This document shows positions 36,483-47,120 of a stretch of DNA of 64,000 nt, piece by piece; the first letter of the stretch is position 1, and every line of letters starts with the position of its first letter. The notes beneath the pieces are model-generated. The model saw only the letters and a list, made by a program, of their open reading frames with translations, was not told the origin of the DNA and made no database searches. The stretch comes from Lactarius indigo (Eukaryota; Basidiomycota; Agaricomycetes; Russulales; Russulaceae). The DNA lies in contig JAFKAC010000060.1 in assembly GCA_025766275.1 (NCBI GenBank), forward strand, positions 1-64,000, in the 5' to 3' direction. The position numbers and the translations under genes are program-made.

Positions 36483-36850
36483 CTCCCGAGTCCCTCTTTC
36501 CCACCTGATTCGATTCCACGTGAGTCGTGAAACACGTATCCCCTATGATTGGCGAACACAGGTTCATCGTCGATCGAGTGTTCGCCTCGCTGGCTCCATG
36601 CTTAGAGGCAGCCGAAGAGAAGTACTAGTGTTACTGACATCCATAGACGGGTCAAGCTTAAACTGATCGGCAGTGGGATCGGACCCGGAGACAAAAAGGT
36701 TGGACCACGTACCCTCTCTGTTCCCCGGTAAATAATGGAGCTGTCCGTTGTATCGCATATTCGTTGCAGGATAGATGTCTTCCCTGCATTTGCTCTTCCT
36801 ATAATAAGGACTCGGAACTGGATGTTTGGAAGAGGTGGTTGTGGGTCCAT
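36483..36850 (-). pseudogene. truncated P-loop GTPase
   Basis: Read on the minus strand from the ATG at 36850, exon 1 gives IQFRVLIIGRANAGKTSILQ, a perfect Walker A/G1 loop, then RICDTTDSSIIYR. A short exon LDPSMD and a further exon RGEHSIDDEPVFANHRGYVF followed by HDSRGIESGG match the switch II region of a large basidiomycete G-domain family. After 36483 the similarity ends. The G4 and G5 motifs are missing, and the frame runs into the area holding the RAD10 fragment on the other strand. It is best seen as a 5'-end fragment. Introns are retained. Confidence 0.7.
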
Positions 36851-37084
36851 TGGAGTGGCAGTCGGGAAAGCTAAGAGTGGCAGATCGATTTGACCCCATC
36901 CTCGATTGATGGTTACCACCTACCACTGTTCACCTTCCTAATTTGATCCTGACTGGCCCCAACCCAATGTCTTGATTCTGTCGTCAGACGCGTTTGCCGG
37001 AGTGACTCCCGCCTATTCCAGGTCGATAGAGCGACTGGTATTCCTTGTCCTTAGGTTTCTCCGTTCTTGCCTATTATCCCATGG

Positions 37085-37310
37085 TTTCCCACCTCAGCCT
37101 GCGGACTGTGTGTCACGAGGACGGACGTCGAGACCACTTCATCTGTCATTTGGTGTTGCGTCCATCTGCCCGCCTTCTCCCGCCTTTCTTCTGACAGGGC
37201 ACATCGGGCACAGCGCTCGCGAAGATCGCACAGGCAGATGCGGCGCAACTCGCGCACCTCCCCGGATTCAGCCTGAAAAAGGTCGTTGGGCTGAAGGACG
37301 CGTTCTAATT
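37085..37310 (+). pseudogene. RAD10/ERCC1 C-terminal fragment (copy 2)
   Basis: The exon before the intron reads RTDVETTSSVI (near 37121-37150), and after the intron end at 37197 comes GTSGTALAKIAQADAAQLAH followed by LPGFSLKKVVGLKDAF and a stop at 37306-37308. This is the double helix-hairpin-helix of Rad10/ERCC1, which binds the XPF/Rad1 partner and DNA. The central nuclease-like domain is absent. The second half is still an open frame and is better kept than copy 1. I saw no complete RAD10 in the window, so the source lies elsewhere in the genome. Confidence 0.7.
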
Positions 37311-37389
37311 GCGCTCCTAGTCCCCGTGTATCTACGTCTGCGTCTGCTACCTACCCCGCCATTCCCAGCTTTGACCACAAGCACTGAAA

Positions 37390-37850
37390 CCACCACAGTA
37401 CGCCAGCCGTCTCTTTGCTAAGTCTGGATACGACGTCGCTTTGATCGCGAGAAATAGAGCGATAGACTCTACAAGTCCACAGCTGAGCTAAAGACAGCGG
37501 AAACTGACTTCATCTCTCATTTTACCTTATCTTGTTCTTACTTACGTTGCCTAAGGCAGCGGCGTTCCCAATACTATAAACTGACTTATAACTTCAAAGA
37601 AGTTCAACCTGCCTTCAACGCGATGCGTGTAACTTATACTGACCGCACGCCAACATCTGCACCGTGCTGATCCACCCTTTGGAAGCCGTTCCTGCGAATC
37701 ATCGAAGACGAAATCGATCATGTCGCGGATGCACACATCAAAGCCGCATTGGCGTTCTCTCGCGAGGCGATCACCACATTTTAGGGCCAAGTCTTCGACG
37801 AGCGTTTCGTATCATGCGTAGGCTTCAGTGCCCTGCTACCATGCCAAACT
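37390..37850 (+). pseudogene. short-chain dehydrogenase (SDR) remnant
   Basis: The plus strand reads SRLFAKSGYDVALIARN near 37402-37455, which is the strand-helix-strand after the Rossmann glycine motif of an SDR. After a decayed stretch, a second block near 37640-37770 shows in mixed frames FLRIIEDEIDHVADAHIKAA followed by LAFSRE. The block matches the minus-strand fragment at 14080-14265. The Gly-rich loop and the catalytic Tyr-x-x-x-Lys are not found. Stops and frameshifts make it non-functional. Confidence 0.65.
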
Positions 37851-38212
37851 TAACCAGCTGACCGCCTCGACACTCAAACCTCAAACACTGGAGCAAGGAA
37901 GACAAGGATCATACAGTGCTCGAAAAAAAAAAAAACATGACGCTTGATCGGTGTGGTCTAAGAATACATACACTTCCACGGTTATGAACCTCACATACTC
38001 CCCCCCACTTCTTCTATCACAACTTCTTGCGGGCTGATTCAATAGGATGCGTGGTTTAGGGGGTTACCACGATAAGAATGACGAAGGTGATGATAGTATA
38101 GAAAGAATATCGTGATGCCATGCGTAGCACCGAGTACATCTGAATAACATTTGTTGAGAAAGCCTAGTGATAGAAGCGGAGAAGCATACGGCATGAATGG
38201 TGGTAGGGCAGC
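37851..38212. other. no gene; poly-A run
   Basis: The stretch holds a run of twelve A near 37925 and nothing I can assign. Confidence 0.4.
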
Positions 38213-38577
38213 TTAGCGGAAAAGGCAATTTGGCGCATGGATTCCATCACGGTAGCTACAGTGGGAGCACCGTGATGTGATGAAGTCGATACCAGAGCCC
38301 TCGATGTCGGTCCCTTCACGGGAGGGAAGGGGGACGTTAGACACTGAGGTCTCGAGCTTGAAGTTCGCGGGCGAGGTCATGGTCGGGACAAATACAGCGA
38401 CGCAGGAGACGGAACTAGAAGAGTCAAATACGGCGTGCATGGTAGTTCAGTCGATGTGAGCTAGACGCTCGGAAACTAGAGGGATAGGGTTACAGTACCT
38501 CTCGACCCTTTTATCGTCTGGGCCTTGTGGCTGTCCCTGATATGATCCAGAAGCTGCGCCACGCGAGGAGAGGACAT
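38213..38577 (-). other. possible small unknown gene, two blocks that do not join in frame
   Basis: On the minus strand a block from an ATG at 38577 reads MSSPRVAQLLDHIRDSHKAQ and ends at a GTACTG donor. A second open frame (38440-38213) reads SPANFKLETSVSNVPLPSRE and ends with a cysteine cluster CSHCSYRDGIHAPNC. Both look protein-like, but I found no intron joining them in frame. It may be a remnant, or a gene with an exon I missed. No function can be given. Confidence 0.25.
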
Positions 38578-39580
38578 GAAACCAGGTTCAAGACCAGGTC
38601 CGTCACTGGCACGTGACATCCCCCCCCCCATCATCACATGCACAACTTTTCCATTCCGTGACTCGTGCACTTGCTCGTGCATACACTTTGGATCTCTCGT
38701 ATTAACTTAATATACCCCGGTTCTCGCTTTGTCTGACAGGTCCTGCAATGGCCGTGTTCCTCGATGTAGGGCTGTGACTCTCTCGGTCTCGCCATCCTCT
38801 TACTTCAAAGTAACTTGAAAGCGTTAGAGACTATCATCAAACTTCGAAGTTCGTCAAATACCTTAGCTCGGTAGAACAATTTGCGCATGCCTCTTTGGAA
38901 TTTTTACTGAGGAAGCTGGACCGGTGGGCCATCAATAATCATTTGTTGTTCTTTTTCTTCTTTATTTTAATGGTGCGTAGGAAATTGGCCAGTCAGTCAT
39001 GCTCGTGAGTCCTAGGTCTGTTTCTCTGGGTTAGACCTACAATTTGTCTTCTCAAATACCCCATCCGATCGGCTGCATATTCTTAGATACGTGTGCTCTC
39101 GTTCCTCTTCCACGTCACCATCCGTCTTGAACTCTAATCACGAGCCTACTTGGACTCGTCCACCAACCCCAGATCGGAAATGATTCCGGGGCATCTGGGT
39201 GTATGTCCCCCTCCCGCAATCACTTTCGGCACTAACCCCTCAGCGGCCTCGTGTCATTACCGCAGCAAACAAGCGAGTTTCCTACGTGATAGGTAAGAAC
39301 GGTTTTATTTCACCCACCCACAACGCCCAGCAACTGCCAAGGGATCGGTGATGAGGGCTTTACCTCGGAAATGTAGGCCCCTCGTCCTCAATCGTGAAGT
39401 ACTTCGTGCTTCCGCCCAGTCTCCATGCAGTCTTCTAACTTGATTACATCTTCGCTACGTTGGTTTGCTGGGCCACGCGCCAGTCCCTTCCCCTCCGGGC
39501 GCTACATCAAACCTAAAACGGAGAACAAAGCCCTCAAAGAACATTTTGCATTGCTTAGTAACCTTCGTAAGTCACTGAAT
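38578..39580. other. no supported gene
   Basis: I see no coding region in this part of the debris island. A run of eight to nine C lies near 38620. Confidence 0.4.
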
Positions 39581-40200
39581 CACTTCGTCTCCACATACTG
39601 TACGTCGACACCTCAGGTACGGTTCTCCTTCAACGAACCTAGCTATGTTCCCCTAAAAAGAAGAGAAAGTCCTTTTTCATTTCGTTATTTCCCTTGGTAT
39701 ATACATACCATGTCCCAGGGTCTACAAATCAAACCGGCGGTCGTCGACAACAACGACATCAATGTAAAAGTGCGTGTATATCCAAGTAGGTGAGGGTGTG
39801 TCGCGCTGAGCCAAGTGAATAACAGTTCGTCTCAGCTGTGGGACATGATTCATATGAAGTCTACTTCAAGACCAGACGCACGAGGAGGTTCTCCATTCTC
39901 CAGAGCGCATTGCGACTGTAGTCAAGGGGGGTGTCAATAACTTTCGGTGGGTGCTTCTACGCCTGCTTGACTTGGAAAATACCGAACACTCTCCACGCGC
40001 CTGATCAGACACTGACGGATATCTTTACTGTATCCAGTCTTTCGTACGACGGGACTCGAATTGATGGCCACGATACGCCCGGGTCTCTGGACATGGAAGA
40101 TAACGGCGTGTGCCCTTCGTGTGTCTCTTCCTTCTTACATCCTGTTCTGATTGGCTTTCTATAGGCATATTCGACGTTATGATCTTGCAAATATCGTGCA
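39581..40200 (+). pseudogene. decayed SUMO copy with its 5' flank
   Basis: This is a duplicate of the SUMO gene at 32546. Similarity starts in the 5' flank (cttcgtctc...caggtac...ctccttc...gaacctag) and runs through the ATG at 39709. Exon 1 reads MSQGLQIKPAVVDNNDINVK, and exon 2 keeps YEVYFKTRR but then meets an in-frame TAG near 39919, where the functional copy has Ala-Tyr-Ala-Ser-Lys. A later exon reads SYDGTRIDGHDTPGSLDMED. The end has IFDVMI instead of TIDVMVE, and the Gly-Gly terminus is lost. It cannot yield SUMO. Confidence 0.85.
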
Positions 40201-40875
40201 GTATCTCGCCTCTCCTTACCCAAACCGTCTCTGATCTTCGACTCAGTGGTTAGCGTTTCAAGCCCTAACAAGCCCACTCATAGTACAGAAACATGAGAAA
40301 GCATTGTAGGAGTGCTCGGCCTTCCTATGCTGATGTTTTGATACTGGACGTCACCAATGCTTAAACCCGCTACTTATATAGTACAAATATTGGTTTAGAT
40401 GCCCTCTTCCGACTTTACATTGTTTCAATTGATTTTGTGAGGTCAAAGAGACGGTGGAATGGTGCGTCGACCAAATGACCGACGACCGAAGGTGAAACAA
40501 TTGGGACGAAAAGGGGCATACGCCATCCTGGGAACCTGGGCCAAGATTCCTGCTTTCAACGACATCATGAAAGGTGGGAAAGGTACTCCAGAACGGATAA
40601 TGCTGTAATGGAAAATCTCACACAGTTGAGGGCCAAGCCGCAAAGTCGGATGTAAAACCCGAGATTGTCATTACAAATAATCTTCCCCAGCAACGATGTC
40701 GAGAAAAAGTGCGTGCGATGTATTATTGCTAAATTTGTAGCGCTACATCCCCGAAAATACAGTGTCCCTCCTAAGTAATTGTACAGTACAACAACAATAA
40801 CGGGCGAAGTGAATAAATACGATAGAATTACGAAGAAAAAATCGAAAAAAAGGAAGTCTCTTCGATGCACTGGGG
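40201..40875. other. no supported gene
   Basis: A short stretch near 40444-40500 (VKETVEWCVDQMTDDRR) looks protein-like on the plus strand but stops at once. I cannot assign it, and the rest is AT-rich and non-coding. Confidence 0.4.
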
Positions 40876-41856
40876 CTATACCTCAGGACGCGAACACTCC
40901 TTTCGTAGGCCTTTGGTGCGGCGCAGGGGCTTCGCTCTGGATCTCAGTTTCCGGCGCTTCACCTTGGGCTCTCCCGACGCCTCCGTCTCAGTCTGGACGT
41001 GAGGTTGCTCTTCGTCCGAATGGCCCGTGGGGTCATAGCCAAAAAACTCACGGTCGGGCAGGTCGTCGGGGTGCGAGCGAAAGCCAGCGTTACGGCGCAT
41101 GCGCACGCGCTGGGAGGGGGTAGGCATGGGCTCTGAAGGCGCGACGACGAACGGGTAGCGCTCCGCATCGGGGCGATCGCTGTACTGCGCGAGGGCGGAG
41201 AACTCGCGGACGTGCACGCGCTTGGCGACCTCGCCCATGGAGAGCCAGCCGACTTTGATGAGCCGGAAGAGGGCCTTTCCGCTCAGCACACCGTGGTTCT
41301 TCTCTGGGTTGCGCATGTGCCAGTCGGTCGCGATCAGGGAGGGTAGAGGGTCAAATACCTCCGGGGCCCTGCTCGCGGGCGGCTGTGGCTCGTAAGCAAA
41401 GTCGCGCACTTTGATGCCCGCCGCCTGCAGCGCACGAATGCGCTCCTCTGGCGTCGGTTCGATGTAGTCGGGGACGTCGAGGGCAATCTCAGTAGGGGCG
41501 GGGGAGTTGAGCTCGGATGGGGTCTGGTGGGACGACGAGGGCTCGGGGGTAGTATCGATAGGGGCCAGAGTAAAGATGTGCCGCTTCCTCGCAGGAGCTG
41601 GCAGATCTACAGATGGCGAGGGTGCAGGGGTCAAATCTGAGAGCGCAGAGGAGGTCATTGGAGTAGGTTGGGAGATAATTTCTACGTGGCGACGTTTTCC
41701 TAGTAATGAGTTTGAAGATGATGGGATTATAACTGCTGGACAAGATGTGGTAGCGGTGATGGCAGCCTTGGTAGCATCAGACATGACAACGTCTTCATCG
41801 GCAGGAGAGTGTGACGGGACTAGGCCCAATGTGCTTAGCAGACGACGCAATTGCAT
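40876..41856 (-). CDS. hypothetical protein, single exon, nuclear-type composition
   Basis: A continuous frame of 326 codons opens at the ATG at 41856 (MQLRRLLSTLGLVPSHSPAD). The first 150 residues are Ser/Thr/Pro-rich and probably disordered, with basic clusters such as GKRRHVEI and ARKRHIF. The central part, EERIRALQAAGIKVRDFAYE followed later by LIATDWHMRNPEKN and KALFRLIKVGWLSMGEVAKR, looks folded and helical. The C-terminus has a basic patch (KVKRRKLRSRAKPLRRTK) that could be a nuclear signal. I recognise no named domain. The frame is uninterrupted and its codon use is biased, so it is probably real. Confidence 0.7.
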   Translation of the reverse strand: MQLRRLLSTLGLVPSHSPADEDVVMSDATKAAITATTSCPAVIIPSSSNSLLGKRRHVEIISQPTPMTSSALSDLTPAPSPSVDLPAPARKRHIFTLAPIDTTPEPSSSHQTPSELNSPAPTEIALDVPDYIEPTPEERIRALQAAGIKVRDFAYEPQPPASRAPEVFDPLPSLIATDWHMRNPEKNHGVLSGKALFRLIKVGWLSMGEVAKRVHVREFSALAQYSDRPDAERYPFVVAPSEPMPTPSQRVRMRRNAGFRSHPDDLPDREFFGYDPTGHSDEEQPHVQTETEASGEPKVKRRKLRSRAKPLRRTKGLRKECSRPEV

Positions 41857-42810
41857 AGTGAATTGCGTCTTTGTGATGATTATGGCGAGTGTTCTTGTTG
41901 TTGTCGTTGAAGGAACAATTGGGGAAATGTGAAGGGGAGGTCACACTCTCGGACTAAGATGTTGTGGGCTTGGCCTGGCGGTTATAAGTTGGGGGGAGAC
42001 ACGCTTTGTTATTGTGGATATTGCCACAACAATGGAGACACGATGATGTTAAAAAAAAAGCGTACGAAATTCCACAAAGGCTCTAATGTGGGGACCAGCT
42101 GAGGATCAGACCGCGTGTGGCTTTATATGTCGACAGATGACTGTACATGCGTGAGGCGTGAGGCGTGTGAGACGTGATGCTGTACGTATGGCTACACTGC
42201 CAAGGGCACATGTCATAATTACTTGATTCCCTAATTCGGATCACTACCGGAGTCGGCGGTTCCGAGTCGGGTCTCAGTCGTCCGCAGACTCGGGCGCGGA
42301 CTGGTCCAGGCTAGCAATGAACAGACAAGCGATAATGCACCGATGAATGGGACAAGGGACCAACTTCTCAGAACTTCCTCGCGTCGAACTGTAAATGCAG
42401 ACCCTGTTGACAGCGCGCCAATCCATGACTCACGAGGGAAAACACCCACGGACATCCATGAGCGCCGATACAGTCCATGAGCTGGCACTCCATCAGGTGA
42501 TTCAGGTAATGTTCCGAACATCGCCACTCTGTTCTTATCGGCAGTACGACGGTCATTGTTGTCCAGATAAATGACACGTCAGTAGTATCCATACAAGTAT
42601 ATGCCAATCTGTTACAGTAACGTATGCCTGAGACGCGTCCTTCTAAATTCGCCTCCATGCTGCGTCATTACGTGAGCCCAACCGATGAGGCAAAAAAGGA
42701 TTCATACCCACCACGACTCGACACCAACAATTATGGTGGGCCCCAACACGGATCTCCACATTCCGGTCGGAGATGCCTCGAACTCCATCCGGTTATCACG
42801 CGCCATGCAG
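41857..42810. other. intergenic, no supported gene
   Basis: Frames at 42231-42527 and 42368-42658 on the minus strand have no motif. A short tandem of gtgaggc units occurs near 42150-42175. The part near 42810 is the 3' flank of the rhodanese gene. Confidence 0.45.
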
Positions 42811-43836
42811 TCACGACTCCATTTCCACAGGGAGCCCCTCTGCCTTCCAAGCCTCGATTCCCCCGACAATATCTGTCGCGTTTAGTAGCCCAATATCCTG
42901 CAGTGCCGCCGCAGCCAAGGAACTCGTGTAGCCCTCATGGCAAAACACGATTACTCTTAGGTCATATCGCGTCGCAATGTCCAGCCGCCCCTCCACCGAC
43001 CGCGGATCAAACCGCCACTCGAGCACATTGCGTTCGATGATCATCGCACCGGGGATGTGCCCCTGCGCTGCGCGCTGTGCCGCCGGACGGATGTCGACGA
43101 GCAGTACGGGCACCTTGATATCCGTATCGCGAAGCTCTGCGAGCGCCTGGCGCGGGAGCAAGCGTTGGAGGCGGGTGCGCGCGAGGGCGAGGGTCTCGTC
43201 GATGCCGCGGGAGCCTGGAGGCGGGCGGGAGGGGTCTACAAGCTCCTGCGCACACTTGTGGAGCACGTCCCAGAGCGCGGTCTCGTCGTACGCGGACCAG
43301 CCGATCCCGCGCACGCGCGCGAGCCACACGGCGCCGCTGTCCTGCTGCGGCTGCGGCGTGATGTGGCCGATAAACTTGGACATGGTGAGCAGCGCCGCGC
43401 GCTGTACCTTGGTGGCGTCGCTCCCGCAGATCAGTAGCGAGGTGTCGCCCGCGCCGGTCGTGGCGACCGCTATGAGGTACGCCTTGTCTTTGAGCATGCC
43501 CGTGGGGCTCGACGCGAGATGCGACGCGACGAGGCGCAGGAAGCCCCCGTCGTCGCTCTTCGAGAGCGTCAGTGCGACACCGTAGCGCGTGTTGTCGGTT
43601 GTCTTGAGCTTGCGCATCATGCGCACCGCGACGTGGGCGGCTACTTGATCACGGACGTTGTCGAGCGTGCGCAAGGGCCTGCCTTCACCCTCGTCGTGGT
43701 TGTCCTGCGAGTATACCGGTGTAGTGATACTACTAGTAGAGAGATCTCGACGATGAAAAGCTTTGTAAGGTCCCTCCATAGCCGGAGAGACGCCATAGGA
43801 TGTAGGAGATGACTCGTTTATTGAAGATGCGGACAT
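42811..43836 (-). CDS. rhodanese-domain protein with unknown N-terminal domain
   Basis: A single-exon frame of 341 codons starts at the ATG at 43836 (MSASSINESSPTSYGVSPAM). The C-terminal 110 residues are a rhodanese fold: VPVLLVDIRPAAQRAAQGHI then PGAMIIERNVLEWRFDP, the active-site loop CHEGYTSSLAA with its cysteine, and GGIEAWKAEGLP. This suggests sulfur transfer or a regulatory rhodanese. Residues about 60-220 (RYGVALTLSKSDDGGFLRLV, LLICGSDATKVQRAALLTMS, VRGIGWSAYDETALWDVLHK) form a separate domain that I do not recognise. A faint likeness to the DHHA1 tail of alanyl-tRNA synthetase is possible but weak. It is divergent with BET2 across about 170 bases. Confidence 0.85.
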   Translation of the reverse strand: MSASSINESSPTSYGVSPAMEGPYKAFHRRDLSTSSITTPVYSQDNHDEGEGRPLRTLDNVRDQVAAHVAVRMMRKLKTTDNTRYGVALTLSKSDDGGFLRLVASHLASSPTGMLKDKAYLIAVATTGAGDTSLLICGSDATKVQRAALLTMSKFIGHITPQPQQDSGAVWLARVRGIGWSAYDETALWDVLHKCAQELVDPSRPPPGSRGIDETLALARTRLQRLLPRQALAELRDTDIKVPVLLVDIRPAAQRAAQGHIPGAMIIERNVLEWRFDPRSVEGRLDIATRYDLRVIVFCHEGYTSSLAAAALQDIGLLNATDIVGGIEAWKAEGLPVEMES

Positions 43837-44009
43837 GAGGTGCTTGGAGTAAAGACTGGTAGATCAAGGTTCTTTTATCGAGTTGGTGACCCAATGGCAG
43901 AATGCTAGTCGTGGGGCACCAAATCTAATCCATCCTAGGACAGCCGGCAAAGTCCAATCACGGTTGGTGCCCGAGATTTTCGCCGCGACTTGAACACAAT
44001 ACGGCGACC
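43837..44009. promoter_or_regulatory. divergent promoter between rhodanese gene and BET2
   Basis: The two start codons are 173 bases apart. CCAAT boxes are visible at 43954-43958 and near 43889. Regulatory use is inferred from position. Confidence 0.5.
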
Positions 44010-45379
44010 ATGTCCGACACACTTCTCACAGATCTCCACGTAAAATACATCCAGAACCTGGGAAAAGTAAGCATTGTTTACGGAAAATCACATACTGCTC
44101 ACCGCGTCGGTCGCAGAACAAGGATGACCTGACCTACCACATGACGGCCCATCTCCGGATGAACGCGGTCTATTGGGGCGTCACCGCGCTTTGTATAATG
44201 AAACACAAGGATGCGCTAGATGCGGAAGAGACAATAGAGTATGTGATGAGTTGCTGGGACGACGAGGCAGGTACGCCACGCCACGTCTGCCGCCCCCATG
44301 TTGTCCGCCCGCGGATGAGCGGCTCACACCACGATCGTCAAAAGGTGCCTTCGGCGCGCACCCAGGGCACGACGCCCATATCCTATCGACGCTCAGCGCC
44401 ATCCAAGTCCTTGTGACGCACGACGCCCTCGCGCGCATCGACGCACCGCGCGTGATCGACTGTACGTCCCATTCTATCCCCTCACACGACTTTTGCTCAT
44501 CGATGAAAAAAAACACAGTCATTCTGGGCCTGCAGCAGCCCTCGGGCATCTTTGCGGGCGACGCGTTCGGCGAGACCGACACGCGCTTCTTGTATTGCGC
44601 CGTATCTGCGCTATCGTTACTCGGCGCGCTCGATAGGCTCGACCGCGCGCGTACTGTGGCGTACCTTGCTGCGTGCCGGAACTTTGACGGGGGCTTTGGG
44701 CGCGTCGCCGGCGCCGAGAGCCACGCGGCGCAAGGTGCGTCCTTGGAGCCCCTCACCCCTTATACAACCCCTCCTTAAACCCCCTGCTCCTTCGCTTCGG
44801 TTTCGCCGCGCAGTGTGGGTGTGCACGGCTGCACTCGCGATCCTCGATCGATTGGACGTGATCGACGTGCCAACGCTCGGATGGTGGCTTGCCGAGAGGC
44901 AGCTGCCCAACGGAGGCCTGAACGGGCGACCCGAAAAGCTCGAAGATGTGCGTCGTCCTTTCGCGCCAGCTTCTTCCTACTGACCTGCGGGACTTAGGTG
45001 TGCTACAGCTATTGGGTGCTCTCCTCCATGGCGATCCTGAACAAGCTCACGTGGATCGACGCCAAGGCGCTCACGCGCTTCATCCTCTCGGCTCAGGTGT
45101 GTTCGCCCTTTGGCGTTCTTGCGCGTGTTTGGTCGTCTTGCGTCCTCAGGAGCGATCCTACCCACTCTCCCCCCTTAGGACCCGGACGGTGGTGGCATAG
45201 CGGACCGCCCGGGTGACATGGTGGACGTGTTCCACACGGTGTTTGGCGTTGCAGGCCTTTCCCTACTTGGCTACCCTGGGCTGGACGACCTCGACCCGGT
45301 ATATTGCATGCCGGCGAGTCTTATCGAGCGTTTAGGGCTCAAGAAGGGCTGGAAAGCGCTACCGCGACGTGAGGCATGA
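44010..45379 (+). CDS. BET2: geranylgeranyltransferase type II (Rab GGTase) beta subunit
   Basis: The product is the catalytic beta subunit that prenylates Rab GTPases, together with the alpha subunit Bet4 and the escort protein. The ATG at 44010 opens [19 protein letters not shown]. Later exons give [40 protein letters not shown], the repeats [16 protein letters not shown] and [20 protein letters not shown], and [20 protein letters not shown]. Zinc ligands are the Asp and Cys of LEDVCYS and the His of VFHTVFG. Four or more short introns interrupt the gene; some start with weaker donors, as near 44270 and 44950. The protein ends [10 protein letters not shown] with a stop at 45377-45379. Length is normal for the family. 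Confidence 0.93.
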
Positions 45380-45731
45380 GGGCCACCAGGTGGGCGTAGG
45401 CCTCGCGTATCCTCACAACTTACCTCGTTTTCGGATCGTGTATGTAGTGTCATCACCATGTGTAACCGCGTCTCTCGGCCAACAATTACATAGTATGGAA
45501 GCACAGTATCTCAATTGCCGGATATGTCATTAGTCCATACCGCAGCCACGCTTCTCAGGCTACCGAAATGAAAACATTCATCTCAACCCCAGGGAACAAA
45601 AGGAACTGGTATGTATGCGGGCGTCTTTAAATCAACCCAAACACTGCAACGTACAATTTACGGAAAGCAAAGGGAGGCGGAACAAACTAGGGGAATTTAA
45701 GCTAAGGCGCACGGTGCGTGAAAGTGTCGAT
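45380..45731. other. convergent 3' ends of BET2 and TFIIS
   Basis: The two genes end about 350 bases apart and point at each other. The interval should hold both polyadenylation signals. No further gene is seen. Confidence 0.6.
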
Positions 45732-47120
45732 CTACGAGAACTTCCACCTGTGGTTACAGTTTGTGCAGCTATCACAAAGGTCAGGGACGAGGAACGAATG
45801 AAATATACAAAAAACAAAAGAACGCACGTTACGAAGGTCTGTTGATAGAACAGTCAGCGCATCAAGCATCAAAAAGTTGAAGAATCAGGCGAGAACTTAC
45901 TGTCATTGGTTCGTCAGCGCTCCGTGTCTGGGCTTGGCGGTAACGACATTTCCTCTGATATAAGGGGGGCGCGATAAGACAGGGGAGTAAAGGACCACCC
46001 GAATAACTTTTCGTACCTGCTTGCACCGGCCACACTGGAAGGCATCTGTCTCCGCCTGTTTTTCGCCTGCGCCGAGAGATAAGAACAAATTATCTTCTTC
46101 GATCTTTGCGTCAGCTGCCTTGCGTTCTTCCGACGCCATTTCCTGTGAAACAGACACGTTGTCACAAAAATAAAGCTCGGCCTCTCCGTTTGAAAGACAA
46201 GACAGACCTGGCTGGTCATTTTTGCAAACGTCTGGGCGGGTATATCGCCAGCTGTGACGCTCCTGCGCAAGCCGGGGTTGTTCTTGTCTTTGAGATTCAC
46301 GAATAGCATTCGAATCTTTGACTTGTAAGTTGCGGTGGTTCCCTTGCAGTCCTTGCACACCGTCTCTTCTACCGTGCGCGCACGTTGCAGTATGAGGTCG
46401 GATGCTGCGCATTATGTAAGCCGCAGTCATGGAGAGGCGAGTCGAGGGCAACCATACGGAAACCAGATTCGAGCGCAAGCGCATCATAGAGCATTTCGAT
46501 ACACTTGTCGCGTGTTTTGTCGCCGGTGATGGACGTGCTCACACCGTCGCCTTTTGCCGAGCGAGCGCCATTGTTGGAGGTCGTCGGGGCTGACGGTGGC
46601 ACCGAAGCGGTTGACGCTTTGCGCGGTGGAGGAGCTAAAACGAAAAAAAGGCGGGTCGGAACTCCCGTAATTATAAGCCAATTGGCGCACGTACCTGCGG
46701 CTTTCGCAGGCCCCTTGGAGTGCGTACCAGCAGCTTGCTTCTCCTTGTCTACTGCCGTTTTCCACGTACGCACGATTTCTTTGGCGAGTTCGGAGACTTC
46801 CTTTGATGCATGCGAGCGCAGTTTTCCGACGGCAAGGCCGGCTTTGCTTTCCTGGAAGGGAAGGATAGTAGGCGGTGTGAGCGCAGCGGCGAAAGAAATT
46901 ACACGAGAATGAGACGCACTCTGAGTACGGCCTCTGTGATCTTGGCCTCCTTCTTCAATACCTGCAGGATATCGACGATTTCCTGTGTCAAATGGGTAAG
47001 AATGAGTGGTAAAATAGTCAGCAAAAATAACGGATAAAACGGGACGGCGGGACATACCTGGTCGGTTGAGGCTTGCTGAAGTGACTTCACGAAACGTTTG
47101 AGCTCAGCTATGTCCGACAT
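45732..47120 (-). CDS. DST1: transcription elongation factor TFIIS
   Basis: TFIIS stimulates RNA cleavage by backtracked RNA polymerase II. The ATG at 47120 opens MSDIAELKRFVKSLQQASTD. Domain I (the LW/TFS2N bundle) covers IVDILQVLKKEAKITEAVLR then SKAGLAVGKLRSHASKEVSE and TWK. A Pro/Ser/Thr linker follows, then domain II: DKCIEMLYDALALESG, KSKIRMLFVNLKDKNNPGLR and TFAKMTSQEMAS. Domain III is the zinc ribbon: QCGRCKQ, RKCRYRQAQTRSADEPMTTF, then VTCTNCNHRWKFS and a stop at 45732. Its catalytic Asp-Glu pair (SADEP) and all four cysteines are present. The ribbon is split over three small exons with canonical introns. The gene looks intact. Confidence 0.93.
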
